Below are positions 19,115 through 27,626 of a stretch of 64,000 nt of DNA, one piece after another. The notes beneath the pieces are model-generated. The model was not told where the DNA came from and made no database searches. It saw only the letters and a program-made list of their open reading frames with translations. The stretch spans positions 62,001 through 126,000 of the forward strand of contig NZ_AUEE01000003.1 of NCBI RefSeq assembly GCF_000425825.1. The letters run 5' to 3'. This DNA is from Jeotgalicoccus marinus DSM 19772. GTDB taxonomy: Bacteria; Bacillota; Bacilli; Staphylococcales; Salinicoccaceae. How positions within the stretch are numbered: position 1 is the first letter of the stretch; each line of letters begins with the position of its first letter. The translations under genes and the position numbers were made by a program.

Positions 19115-21472
19115 TTAGTTCGGATTGTCTTCTAATTCTGGGATAGATTTCTCTAGATATTGACGGTCTTTATTTGCATTAAAATGATCTGCTTTCTCCA
19201 TTTTTACATCTGTAACGTAGTCCGGCATTTCTACGAAGCTTTCGTAGATTCCTTTTTCTACTAAGAAGTTACCTTCTGGGAAGTGTGCTCCAATATTACC
19301 TTCTTTAATGTCCGCATAACGAACGAATCCTTGGAAGACACCATTCTTGTTGTAAAGTACGACTGCTTCCCCGTTTTCTAAACCTTCTTTACTCGCATCT
19401 TTCTCATTAACTAAGACGTCATAACGTCCCATAGCATTGAATGCGTCATTTTCACCGTAGATCATTGCGTTAAATTGTTTACCACGTCTCATCAACAATT
19501 TAAACTCTCCAGCTTTCTTATTGTTGTCTGGAATATCCATAGTAATTAAGTTCGCTCTACCATCTGGTGTCGGGCAAACACCGCCTTCACATAACCATGC
19601 ACCACCGTATTGGTAAACATCTCCAGCTTTCTTAAGATATTGAACACCATCATACTGTGGGTTACCCTTAGCAATTTCATTACGGATATCTTGACCTGAT
19701 TGGAAATCAATTAGGTGAGATTCTTCCGGTTTAACGCGTTTAGCAAGGTCAACATAGATTTGCCACTCACTTCTAGCTTCAGCAATTCTGTTGCGGTTAC
19801 CTTCGATTTCTGGTGAGAAGTAAATCATTCTTTCAGTTGATGTAGATAAGCCACCGCCGTCTTGCTCATAACGCGTTTTAGCAGGTAATACAACAACTGC
19901 TTCTTTCGCATCAAGTAGCGTAGATGTGTTTAGGATAATATCTTGGTGCACACGAATATCTAGGTTCTCTAAAGCCTTAGCGACGAAGTTTGGATCTGGC
20001 ATCGTTTCTAAGAAGTTACCACCAGACATGTAGTAAAGTTTAAGTTTTTTCTCATTGTCATCAGGTAGCATTGAGTTTTCAATTGTTACACCAACACTGT
20101 CCCCTGGCCATTCTGGAAGTTTGAAGCCCCAAAGGTCTTCAATACGTTTACGGTTTTCATCATTATAATCTCCACCAGGTAAGGAGAATGGATCTGCACC
20201 CATTTCACCTGATCCTTGCACTGAGGAGTGTCCACGAAGTGGCATAAGGCCTTTGTTCTTACCACCTAACCAACCACGTAGTAAGGCAAGGTTAGCAACT
20301 TGTGAAATATTGTCAGTTGCGTGTTTGTGCATTGTTAGACCAAGCGCCCAAACCATAACACCATTTTTAGCTTGAGCAAGTATGTTTGAAAACTCGATGA
20401 TTTTCTCTTTAGACACACCAGATGATGCAACAATCTCATCCCAGCTCTGGCTCATCGCATTCTCTTTCATATCCTCATAGTTGTTAACGTGTTCTTTAAC
20501 GAAATCATGGTTGATTGCTGAACCTGGATTCTGTTCTTCAAGATCAAACCAGTGTTTCATTACACCGTGCATTAAAGCGATGTCTCCGCCAATGTTTACT
20601 TCGTAGAATTCATCCGCAATTTCTGTACCGAATAAGGCAGATTCAACCACTGAAGGTACCCAATAGTTTTCCATTGCCGGTTCTCTATAAGGGTTAATTA
20701 CAATAATTTTTGCACCGCGTTTTTTAGCTTCCATCATATATTTAGTTGATACTGGTGAAGCATTTGAAGCCACACTACCCCAGAATACTAATACATCAGT
20801 ACCTAACCAGTCTTGATAGTTACAAGTTGATGCCCCAACACCAACTGAACGTTTCATTGCTGATTTACTTGGTGAGTGACAGATACGTGATGCGTTATCA
20901 ATATGATTTGTTTCTAAGTAACGCGCAATTTTTGCAGCGACGTAATAAGACTCGTTTGTAATACCACGACTTGTTAAATAGAACGCATATTGAAGTGGAT
21001 CTAATTCTTTCATTTTGTCAGCAATCGTATTCATAGCCTCATCCCAAGAAACTCTAATGAATTTACGATCACCTTTACGACGAATCATTGGATAAGGAAT
21101 ACGACCAAGTTCACGTAATTCCGTACTGTCCATCTTGCGTAACTCATCTATGTCCTGGTGTAATATCTCAGGCTTGATTGGCGGTGCTGTATTTAAACGT
21201 AGAACGTTAAAACGTGTTGTACACATGTGTGGTCCATTTAAGGTTTGGTCTTGTAAACCAGATACACCTAGTGCACAGCCATCACACACACCTTTTAATA
21301 TAATATTCTTAGCATAGTTCAAGTTGTCTCTATTTTTCCAAACAATCTTAGCTGTATCTCTCATGTGATGTGGTTTAACTTTTGTTAAACCGAATGGAAC
21401 AGGACTGACCCATAGTTTAGGATCCCAACGCTTAGTCTTGTTTATAGGACCCGGGTGAAGAGTTTTCCCCAT
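19115..21472 (-). CDS. FdhF/YdeP-type molybdopterin oxidoreductase
   Basis: 785-aa Mo/W-bisPGD enzyme of the formate-dehydrogenase-like YdeP group, cytoplasmic (no signal peptide). Near the N-terminus are C63-x2-C66 (VCDGCALG) and C84 (HMCTTR), fewer cysteines than the classic four-Cys 4Fe-4S motif. The metal ligand position that is selenocysteine in E. coli FdhF is an ordinary cysteine, C198 (SRICHSPSK). Cofactor-binding segments include VFWGSVASNASPV and ALGLTMHKHATDN; the C-terminal dinucleotide-binding domain ends the protein. With the OFA transporter and FdhD it forms a formate or oxalate module. True substrate is uncertain. Confidence 0.82.
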   Translation of the reverse strand: MGKTLHPGPINKTKRWDPKLWVSPVPFGLTKVKPHHMRDTAKIVWKNRDNLNYAKNIILKGVCDGCALGVSGLQDQTLNGPHMCTTRFNVLRLNTAPPIKPEILHQDIDELRKMDSTELRELGRIPYPMIRRKGDRKFIRVSWDEAMNTIADKMKELDPLQYAFYLTSRGITNESYYVAAKIARYLETNHIDNASRICHSPSKSAMKRSVGVGASTCNYQDWLGTDVLVFWGSVASNASPVSTKYMMEAKKRGAKIIVINPYREPAMENYWVPSVVESALFGTEIADEFYEVNIGGDIALMHGVMKHWFDLEEQNPGSAINHDFVKEHVNNYEDMKENAMSQSWDEIVASSGVSKEKIIEFSNILAQAKNGVMVWALGLTMHKHATDNISQVANLALLRGWLGGKNKGLMPLRGHSSVQGSGEMGADPFSLPGGDYNDENRKRIEDLWGFKLPEWPGDSVGVTIENSMLPDDNEKKLKLYYMSGGNFLETMPDPNFVAKALENLDIRVHQDIILNTSTLLDAKEAVVVLPAKTRYEQDGGGLSTSTERMIYFSPEIEGNRNRIAEARSEWQIYVDLAKRVKPEESHLIDFQSGQDIRNEIAKGNPQYDGVQYLKKAGDVYQYGGAWLCEGGVCPTPDGRANLITMDIPDNNKKAGEFKLLMRRGKQFNAMIYGENDAFNAMGRYDVLVNEKDASKEGLENGEAVVLYNKNGVFQGFVRYADIKEGNIGAHFPEGNFLVEKGIYESFVEMPDYVTDVKMEKADHFNANKDRQYLEKSIPELEDNPN

Positions 21473-21528
21473 GATTACACTCCCTCTATATTATAATAAT
21501 TCCATTGTACACTATTTTTAATCTTTGC

Positions 21529-22770
21529 TCAGACCCTGTGCTCATTTTTTACTTTAAGCTTTCTTATATCAAATCTTATAATAATCGAAATGATTAGTGC
21601 GACAACGAACATAGCCACAAAGATATAAAGTGACAAGGCATAACTTTGTGTTGCTTCATAGATTTCCGCAACAATAAACGGCCCTGCTAAACCAGCCGCT
21701 GCCCATGCTGTTAAAATATAACCATGGATGGCACCAAGCTGTTTCGTTCCAAAAATATCGCCAATGTAAGCAGGAATTGCTGAGAATCCACCACCATAAC
21801 AAGTAATCATGATGAATAGTAAGATTTGGAATAGTATCCCGTTTGTTGTAAACGGTAAAATTGCGAAAACCCCAATCTGTAACACAAAGAAGATTGTATA
21901 AAGATTTGGACGTCCAATATAATCGGAAATAGATGCCCAGATTAAGCGTCCAGCACCGTTGAACACACCCATAATCCCCACCATGACAGCGGCTGCGCCA
22001 GCAGAAAGGCCTGCAATTTCAACACCCATTGGGCTCGCAACAGCTAATATAGCAATCCCACATGTGACGTTGATAAAAAGCATAAACCATAAGAAGTAAA
22101 AACGCTTAGTTTTTATAGCTTCATTTGCAGTAAGTTGCGCTAAGTCTTTACTCGCTGTTTTTGTTTCTTCTATAACTACACCAGCTGGTACATAACCTTC
22201 TGGCGGTTTCTCTAAATAAAGACTCGCAACTAACATAATAACAAAATAAATGGCACCTAAAATAAAGAAGGTATTTGGTATACCTACGGACTCAATAAGA
22301 AAACGCATGACTGGACTCGCAATCATCGCAGCAAAACCAAAGCCCATAATTGCCAATCCTGTTGCCATACCACGTCGATCTGGGAACCATTTAACAAGTG
22401 TAGACACTGGTGTAATGTAACCAATACCTAGACCTATACCTCCAAGCACTCCGTATCCGACATATAACAACCATAGCATTTATAACTGAATTCCAAAACC
22501 TGCTGTAATCATTCCTAAAGCAAAGAACACTGTAGATACTAACCCCGATTTCCTCGGCCCCTTGGCTTCTACAAAATGTCCCATGAAAGCTGCAGATAAC
22601 CCCAAAAACAAAATAGCAATACTAAAAGTAAACGATACTTGGCTAAGTGACCATCCGATAGATTCTTGTAAAGGCGTTGTAAATACACTCCATGCGTAGA
22701 CAGAGCCGATTGAGATATGTATTCCCACACCTGCAAGCGCTATCAACCAACGGTTTTTCTTTGTCTCCAT
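21529..22770 (-). pseudogene. OFA-family MFS transporter split by an in-frame TAA
   Basis: Oxalate/formate antiporter-type MFS protein encoded in one continuous reverse-strand frame (22770 to 21529) but interrupted by a TAA at 22480-22482. The first part is 96 aa (METKKNRWLIALAGVGIH... to GFGIQL); the second, 316 aa, resumes in the same frame at the very next codon (ATGCTATGGTTG...). Joined, they give about 413 codons, the normal OFA length, with the break inside a helix boundary where relatives read straight through. A single C-to-T change (CAA to TAA) would explain it. No Shine-Dalgarno precedes the second ATG. It could be a pseudogene, a read-through site or a sequencing error. Confidence 0.78.
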
Positions 22771-22807
22771 TTTTATTCCCCCTGTTTGTTTGACGAAGTT
22801 CCGAAAA

Positions 22808-22837
22808 TTGAAATTTCATCTTAGTTGTGATTATATT
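22808..22837 (+). promoter_or_regulatory. Candidate fdhD promoter
   Basis: TTGAAA (22808-22813), 18-nt spacer, TATATT (22832-22837), about 47 nt before the fdhD start and divergent from the OFA gene. Confidence 0.4.
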
Positions 22838-22883
22838 AAGAAAAACAGATATTTACAATATGTTTCGATTAGGAGAAATTAAA

Positions 22884-23681
22884 ATGGAAATCGTTACTAA
22901 AAATACGATAAGACGTTATGACGATGGGAAGTTTACTGAAGTAGAAGATACGATAGCAGAAGAGTTTCCTCTAACGATATATTTAAATGATGTAGAGTTT
23001 GCCACTTTAGTATGTTCACCAGATGATTTAGAAGAACTTGTCATCGGTTTCTTAGCTTCAGAAGGTGCACTCAGATCATTTAAAGAAATCGAATCGATGA
23101 ACATAGATGAGCGAGGTGGCTTTTGCCATGTCAAGATTTCAAGAGAACTCCCTAAAAATTTCGGTGATTTCTCAAAACGTGTAATCGGATCATGCTGCGG
23201 TAAAAGTCGTCAGTTCTATTTCCAAGCCGACGTAGAAACTTCTAAATTCTCACTGTCAGATACAAAGATCACACCAGACCAATGCATTAGTTTGATGAAA
23301 GAAATGCAGAATGCAAGTACAATTTTTAAGGATACAGGTGGTATCCACAACGCAAGTATCGCTTCACCAGATGGGACGATCATTCATAAAGGTGATATCG
23401 GCCGACACAATGCTCTAGATAAGTTATACGGTCACTGTTTACAAAACAACATCTCAGTCAAAGATAAGATCATTGTCTTTAGTGGAAGAATTTCATCAGA
23501 AGTACTCACCAAGGCATCTAAAATCGGTGTGGGTATTGTTCTAAGTAAGTCTGCACCAACTGATTTAGCAATCAATCTTGCTAATGATTTAAATATTACC
23601 GCTGCAGGCTTTATACGTGGTAGTTCATTTAACGTGTATAGTCATCCTTGGCGCATTGTTGGTGCTGATGATGTAGAGTAA
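22884..23681 (+). CDS. fdhD: Formate dehydrogenase sulfurtransferase FdhD
   Basis: Transfers sulfur from a cysteine desulfurase to the molybdenum cofactor of formate dehydrogenase-type enzymes; without it these enzymes are inactive. The 265-aa sequence carries the conserved cysteine pair in GSCCGKS (C104, C105), the TGGIHNASIASPDG segment, KGDIGRHNALDKLYG and SGRISSEVLTKASKIGVGIVLSKSAPTDLAI. Start ATG 22884 follows TTAGGAG by 9 nt; the frame is open 57 nt upstream without a site. It is divergent from the OFA gene and serves the molybdoenzyme at 19115. Confidence 0.92.
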   Translation: MEIVTKNTIRRYDDGKFTEVEDTIAEEFPLTIYLNDVEFATLVCSPDDLEELVIGFLASEGALRSFKEIESMNIDERGGFCHVKISRELPKNFGDFSKRVIGSCCGKSRQFYFQADVETSKFSLSDTKITPDQCISLMKEMQNASTIFKDTGGIHNASIASPDGTIIHKGDIGRHNALDKLYGHCLQNNISVKDKIIVFSGRISSEVLTKASKIGVGIVLSKSAPTDLAINLANDLNITAAGFIRGSSFNVYSHPWRIVGADDVE

Positions 23682-23708
23682 AAGGGTGAGACTTAAGTCT
23701 CACCCTTT
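23681..23708. terminator. Bidirectional terminator between fdhD and glucosaminidase
   Basis: Uninterrupted 28-nt perfect palindrome, AAAGGGTGAGACTT and its complement, overlapping both stop codons of the converging genes and flanked by A/T runs. Confidence 0.9.
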
Positions 23709-24486
23709 ATTCTATATAGTTATCCTTATCAAGTTCACCGTGCTCTAGACCTAGGGCATTGTAGTGCCCATTCATAAGTTGCGCAATTTTTTCCGCCCAG
23801 GCGATATCTGTCGCGTAAAGATGTGTACCTGGATTCTCTGGATTCCATCTCATCCTATATAATGTGTTTTGATTGTTGTTGATATAGTTCTTCCTAATAA
23901 ATTCTGCCCCACCATCAATGGCACGCGCTGGTGCTGACCAATTCGCTTGCTCGGCATAAGACGATCCTTCTAAAACAGCATCATGGTCAAAAGCCCCGAT
24001 GCCAAAAAAGTTATAGTAAACCGTATCATTAACTTGGATTCCTGAAGCGAGTTCAGACTGGCCATGACCAGTTTCTAAAGTCGCGTGAGCAATTAAGTAT
24101 ATTGCATTAATTTGATGATTTTGCTCCGCATCATAAAATGCCTGACCTTCTCCCTCTAGGATGCCTTTACCTTCTAGTTCCTCATTTAATTGTTCTACAG
24201 TTGCACCAGATAATTCATCTAATCGGAGAAACTGATAATCATTACTATTATTCATGTTCATAGCATTTTTAATATCATTATCATTCGCCTGTTCTGTCGT
24301 TTCATCTACAAGTTTTAAGTCAGTTGTATCATTAGAAATTTGCATACTTACCGCTTCTTCAAAGGTATACGTATGTATCTCCTCCTCATCAAACAGTGAC
24401 GTTTCAGACACTATAAATGCGAATACAAATAGTGCCATGACGATAATCAATAATATAAATGGTATATTCTCTTTTACCCTATCCAT
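23707..24486 (-). CDS. Membrane-anchored N-acetylglucosaminidase (GH73, SagB-like)
   Basis: Peptidoglycan glucosaminidase of 259 aa. One N-terminal membrane helix (residues 9-28) anchors an extracellular domain. The catalytic region YLIAHATLETGHGQSELASG contains the GH73 general acid Glu (E138), followed by YYNFFGIGAFDHD and AEFIRKNYINNNQNTLYRMRWNP. Size and topology resemble staphylococcal SagB, which trims glycan strands. The stop codon lies inside the terminator palindrome shared with fdhD, an extremely tight arrangement. Not linked in function to the formate genes. Confidence 0.82.
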   Translation of the reverse strand: MDRVKENIPFILLIIVMALFVFAFIVSETSLFDEEEIHTYTFEEAVSMQISNDTTDLKLVDETTEQANDNDIKNAMNMNNSNDYQFLRLDELSGATVEQLNEELEGKGILEGEGQAFYDAEQNHQINAIYLIAHATLETGHGQSELASGIQVNDTVYYNFFGIGAFDHDAVLEGSSYAEQANWSAPARAIDGGAEFIRKNYINNNQNTLYRMRWNPENPGTHLYATDIAWAEKIAQLMNGHYNALGLEHGELDKDNYIE

Positions 24487-24505
24487 GAACGTCCTCCAAA
24501 AATAA

Positions 24506-24530
24506 ATGAGACTGACAATGTCAGTCTCAT
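24506..24530 (-). terminator. Terminator of the 58-aa gene
   Basis: Perfect inverted repeat ATGAGACTGACA / TGTCAGTCTCAT, followed on the reverse strand by TTTATTTTTGG. It lies between the small gene and the glucosaminidase start. Confidence 0.85.
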
Positions 24531-24564
24531 TCTCATGTTATCAGTATATTGTATTATCAGGACC

Positions 24565-24741
24565 TTAATCAAACAACACTTTTTCAAGTTGCTTTAACTT
24601 CTCCTGACTTTCAGCATCAAGAGATTCGATAGTTATGCGATGCTCAAGAAGATCGGTTGCTTCTTCAATAGAAATACCAATCGCTTCACTAATCTGATAT
24701 GCAGTTAAATTGCCTTTTAAAATGTTAAAATCTGTCTCCAT
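24565..24741 (-). CDS. Small helix-turn-helix-like protein, unknown
   Basis: 58-aa protein beginning METDFNILKGNLTAYQISEA and ending QLEKVLFD, with ATG 24741 behind AGGTGATATT and a strong terminator after the stop, both supporting a real gene. LTAYQISEAIGISIEEATDLLEH looks like a short winged or simple helix-turn-helix, followed by a charged helix. I do not recognise a family. It could be a small DNA-binding protein or an antitoxin-like orphan; no toxin partner is adjacent. Confidence 0.6.
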   Translation of the reverse strand: METDFNILKGNLTAYQISEAIGISIEEATDLLEHRITIESLDAESQEKLKQLEKVLFD

Positions 24742-24944
24742 AATATCACCTGTCTTAAAGATTCTAAATTATCAAGAGCTAAACTAGCATACAAAAATCG
24801 TACGCACGTCTATATGTGTATTTATGAAGCTCAAGACAAAAACGCTACGTATTAGTGAATTTTTTTTACTAGTAGATTCATTAAACTACATAATTCATTG
24901 CTTTTCAAGCTGACTTTATGAATTATTACAAACAGTTTACATTT

Positions 24945-26258
24945 TTATAGTATCATACCTGCAATAAAACCTGTAATGACAACTGGAATATTTAAAAAGA
25001 TAAATGTAGGCACACAGGTATCCCATATATGATCATGTTGACCATCAACGTTTAAGCCTGCCGTTGGACCAAGGGTAGAATCAGACGCTGGACTACCTGC
25101 ATCACCTAGAACACCAGCAGTACCGACAATTGCAATTATCGCTGACATGGACAGACCAAGTTCAGCACCCATCGGGACAAAAATCGCTGCAATGATTGGT
25201 AAGGTCGCAAATGATGAACCTATCCCCATCGTCACGACTAGGCCAACAATCATCATACCAAGTACAATAAATGCCTTATTATCTCCAAGTATATCAGAAA
25301 TACTGTTAACCAGTGGTGTCACATCTCCAGTCTCATTAATGACGCCAGCAAAACCGTTAGCTGCTAACATTACCATTCCAATATACGCCATAATCTTAAT
25401 GCCGTTGACAAGCTCGGTATCAAGTTCCGACCATTTAAATCTGAATGACAAGAAGAAAATCATAATTCCACCGAGCGCACCAAAGATCATAGAATCAGTA
25501 TAGAACTGTACAGTAAAGGTAACGATAATAGCAATAATCGCTGTCACAATAGTGCTAGCACTGACTCTTATTTTCTTTGTAGCTAGCTCACTTTCTTTAT
25601 CTATATACTTACGTGATTTTCTAAAATACCAAGTCGCGATAATTAAACCGAATATAAAACCAGATACTGGTATCAACATATTTGGTGCAACATCTTGAAA
25701 GCTGATTTCTACACCTGCATTGCTAAAACTTTTTACGATTGTATTTTGAAAAATTTGTCCGTAACCAAAAGGTACTATCGCATAGGTAAATGTCAAACCG
25801 AATGTAAGTACGATTGCTAGCAATCTTCTGTCTATTTCCAATTCATTAAACAAGCTAATTAAAGGTGGAATCAGTATAGGTATAAAGGCAATATGTACAG
25901 GAACTAGATTCTGACTCATCATTGCGATAATTAACAAGGCCAATACGATTGAAATTTTCGCAATAACTCTCGCTTTTTTCGTTTGATTACGCTGTAATAT
26001 AGATAGGATTTTATCTACAAGGACATCGGTAATTCCACTGTATGCTATCAGGGCAGCAAATCCACCGAGTAAGGCGTAACTTAGGGCAATTTCTGAACCT
26101 TGAACTATGCCGCCTGTAAACACAGTAATTACTTCATTTAAATTCATACCTGCTATTAAGCCACCGGCTATCGCTCCGATGAATAACGCTAAAATAACAT
26201 TAAGCTTACACAGGCTTAAGACCACCATAATTAAGATGGCGATTAAAACTGAGTTCAT
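24945..26258 (-). CDS. YuiF-type Na+/H+ antiporter-family transporter
   Basis: 437-aa transporter with about 12 membrane helices, of the NhaC-related YuiF group. The tail motif VLGDAGSPASDSTLGPTAGLNVDGQHDHIWDTCVPTF (near 385-425) is highly characteristic, together with GIGSSFATLPIIAAIFVP and the SLCKLNVILALFIGAIAGG N-terminus. Members are annotated as Na+/H+ antiporters; some have been tied to amino-acid transport, so the substrate is open. The 200 nt before its stop (24742-24944) hold only AT-rich DNA and the promoter area of the 58-aa gene; no terminator was seen. Confidence 0.78.
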   Translation of the reverse strand: MNSVLIAILIMVVLSLCKLNVILALFIGAIAGGLIAGMNLNEVITVFTGGIVQGSEIALSYALLGGFAALIAYSGITDVLVDKILSILQRNQTKKARVIAKISIVLALLIIAMMSQNLVPVHIAFIPILIPPLISLFNELEIDRRLLAIVLTFGLTFTYAIVPFGYGQIFQNTIVKSFSNAGVEISFQDVAPNMLIPVSGFIFGLIIATWYFRKSRKYIDKESELATKKIRVSASTIVTAIIAIIVTFTVQFYTDSMIFGALGGIMIFFLSFRFKWSELDTELVNGIKIMAYIGMVMLAANGFAGVINETGDVTPLVNSISDILGDNKAFIVLGMMIVGLVVTMGIGSSFATLPIIAAIFVPMGAELGLSMSAIIAIVGTAGVLGDAGSPASDSTLGPTAGLNVDGQHDHIWDTCVPTFIFLNIPVVITGFIAGMIL

Positions 26259-26363
26259 TCTTTCTCCTCCATAATTTTTTGATAATTTAGATATTGACTA
26301 CAAATCGCTTTCACTGATACATTGTATATTATTAATTACTGGGAAACGGAAGGTGCATTCCAT

Positions 26364-27287
26364 ATGCCTATTAAAATAATTGAAGGCTTACCTGTTAGAA
26401 AACAATTGCAACAGGAACAAGTATATACCATAGAATCGTCACGTGCGATATCTCAGGACATTCGTCCACTAAAAATTCTTATCTTAAATTTAATGCCGCT
26501 GAAGGAAACAACCGAGCTGCAGTTGTTGCGCCTACTTGGCAACTCTCCCTTACAAGTCGATATCGACTTTTTACATATGTCTACTCACAAAAGTAAAAAT
26601 ACGCCGACCTCATATCTGCAAAAGTATTATAAAACGCATGATGAAATTAAAGATGAACATTTTGATGGCTTAATCGTTACCGGTGCGCCAGTAGAGAAGT
26701 TCGATTTCGACAAGGTAGCCTACATCGATGAGCTTAAAAAAGTGGTCGATTGGGCACAATCACATGTCTTTAGTCGCTTCTATATTTGCTGGGGGGCACA
26801 ATTCGCTTTAAACTATTATCACAATATCGATAAACTTCATTTAGATGAAAAACTTTTCGGCATCTTTGACTATCACAACGTCTTACCTAGCCACCCTTAC
26901 ATTCGTGGTTTTGATGACATCTATCAAGTTCCACAGTCTAGACATACTAAAATAAATGAAAAACAGGTGAGGGCTGTAGAGGATTTAGAAATTCTGTCTG
27001 AGCATCCGCTTTTTGGACCAGATATTATCACTTCTACTAGTCAAAGAGATTTATTTATTTTCGGTCACTTAGAGTACGACCGTGACACGCTAAAAAAAGA
27101 ATATGACCGTGACATAGAAGCTGGTGCGGATATTCAGCCACCATATAATTATTACCCGGGTGATAACCCGAAAGAAAAACCAATGTTTCAGTGGCGAAGC
27201 CATGGTCATCTACTCTTTAACAATTGGCTTAATGAAACTTATCAAAATACGCTTTATGATCTTACTAAACTTCATAAGTTAAAATAA
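26364..27287 (+). CDS. metA: Homoserine O-acetyltransferase (MetA type)
   Basis: Activates homoserine for methionine synthesis. The 307-aa glutamine-amidotransferase-fold protein has the catalytic Cys in YICWGAQFAL (C142), VPQSRHTKI, and the His/Glu pair in IFGHLEYDRD. Residue 111 is Glu (VTGAPVEKFDF); in the characterised Bacillus enzyme Glu111 selects acetyl-CoA, whereas Gly111 selects succinyl-CoA. Acetylation is therefore predicted despite the family's common name. Start ATG 26364 sits 8 nt after GGAAGGTG. No S-box or T-box was found in the 105 nt upstream. Confidence 0.9.
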   Translation: MPIKIIEGLPVRKQLQQEQVYTIESSRAISQDIRPLKILILNLMPLKETTELQLLRLLGNSPLQVDIDFLHMSTHKSKNTPTSYLQKYYKTHDEIKDEHFDGLIVTGAPVEKFDFDKVAYIDELKKVVDWAQSHVFSRFYICWGAQFALNYYHNIDKLHLDEKLFGIFDYHNVLPSHPYIRGFDDIYQVPQSRHTKINEKQVRAVEDLEILSEHPLFGPDIITSTSQRDLFIFGHLEYDRDTLKKEYDRDIEAGADIQPPYNYYPGDNPKEKPMFQWRSHGHLLFNNWLNETYQNTLYDLTKLHKLK

Positions 27288-27288
27288 G

Positions 27289-27319
27289 AAACTGCTGCAG
27301 CGAACCTGCAGCAGTTTTT
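27289..27319. terminator. Terminator between metA and chorismate mutase
   Basis: Perfect 12-bp stem AAACTGCTGCAG / CTGCAGCAGTTT with a 5-nt loop and TTTTT run, serving two converging genes. Confidence 0.88.
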
Positions 27320-27320
27320 G

Positions 27321-27611
27321 TTAGCATGTTTTTGTAACCTTATTATTTAACGCTTCACTCTGTCTTGTTCTTGAGAGTTCCATGAGGCGTTTAGTGAATT
27401 CACGAGCGTATTTATCTAGCGTATGGTCTTTTAGATAAGTTACATTTTTCTCAATGACCTTATCTTCACGTGCTTGATCTAAGACAGGAATATTATTCGC
27501 ACGCTTATAATCTGCAATTTCCCTTGTTATATTCATTCTTTCTTCAAACAATTTCATAAGTTGGCGGTCAATACGATCGATTTCATTGCGTAACTCTTCA
27601 TGTTTCCCCAT
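27321..27611 (-). CDS. Chorismate mutase, AroQ type, standalone
   Basis: Converts chorismate to prephenate, the branch towards Tyr and Phe. The 96-aa all-helical AroQ fold is visible: R8-IDRIDRQLMKLFEERMNITREIADYKR with the catalytic Arg and Lys spaced as in AroQ, then ARED near 47-50, and a C-terminal ELSRTRQ. It follows the DAHP synthase gene by 15 nt, so both come from the same attenuated transcript. In Bacillus and Staphylococcus this domain is normally fused to the N-terminus of DAHP synthase; here it is a separate polypeptide. Confidence 0.85.
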   Translation of the reverse strand: MGKHEELRNEIDRIDRQLMKLFEERMNITREIADYKRANNIPVLDQAREDKVIEKNVTYLKDHTLDKYAREFTKRLMELSRTRQSEALNNKVTKTC

Positions 27612-27626
27612 GGTAAACCTCCTCTA

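Noticed and set aside
19115-21472. Selenocysteine-containing formate dehydrogenase
   Set aside because: The frame has no in-frame TGA, and the Sec position aligned to E. coli FdhF is Cys198.
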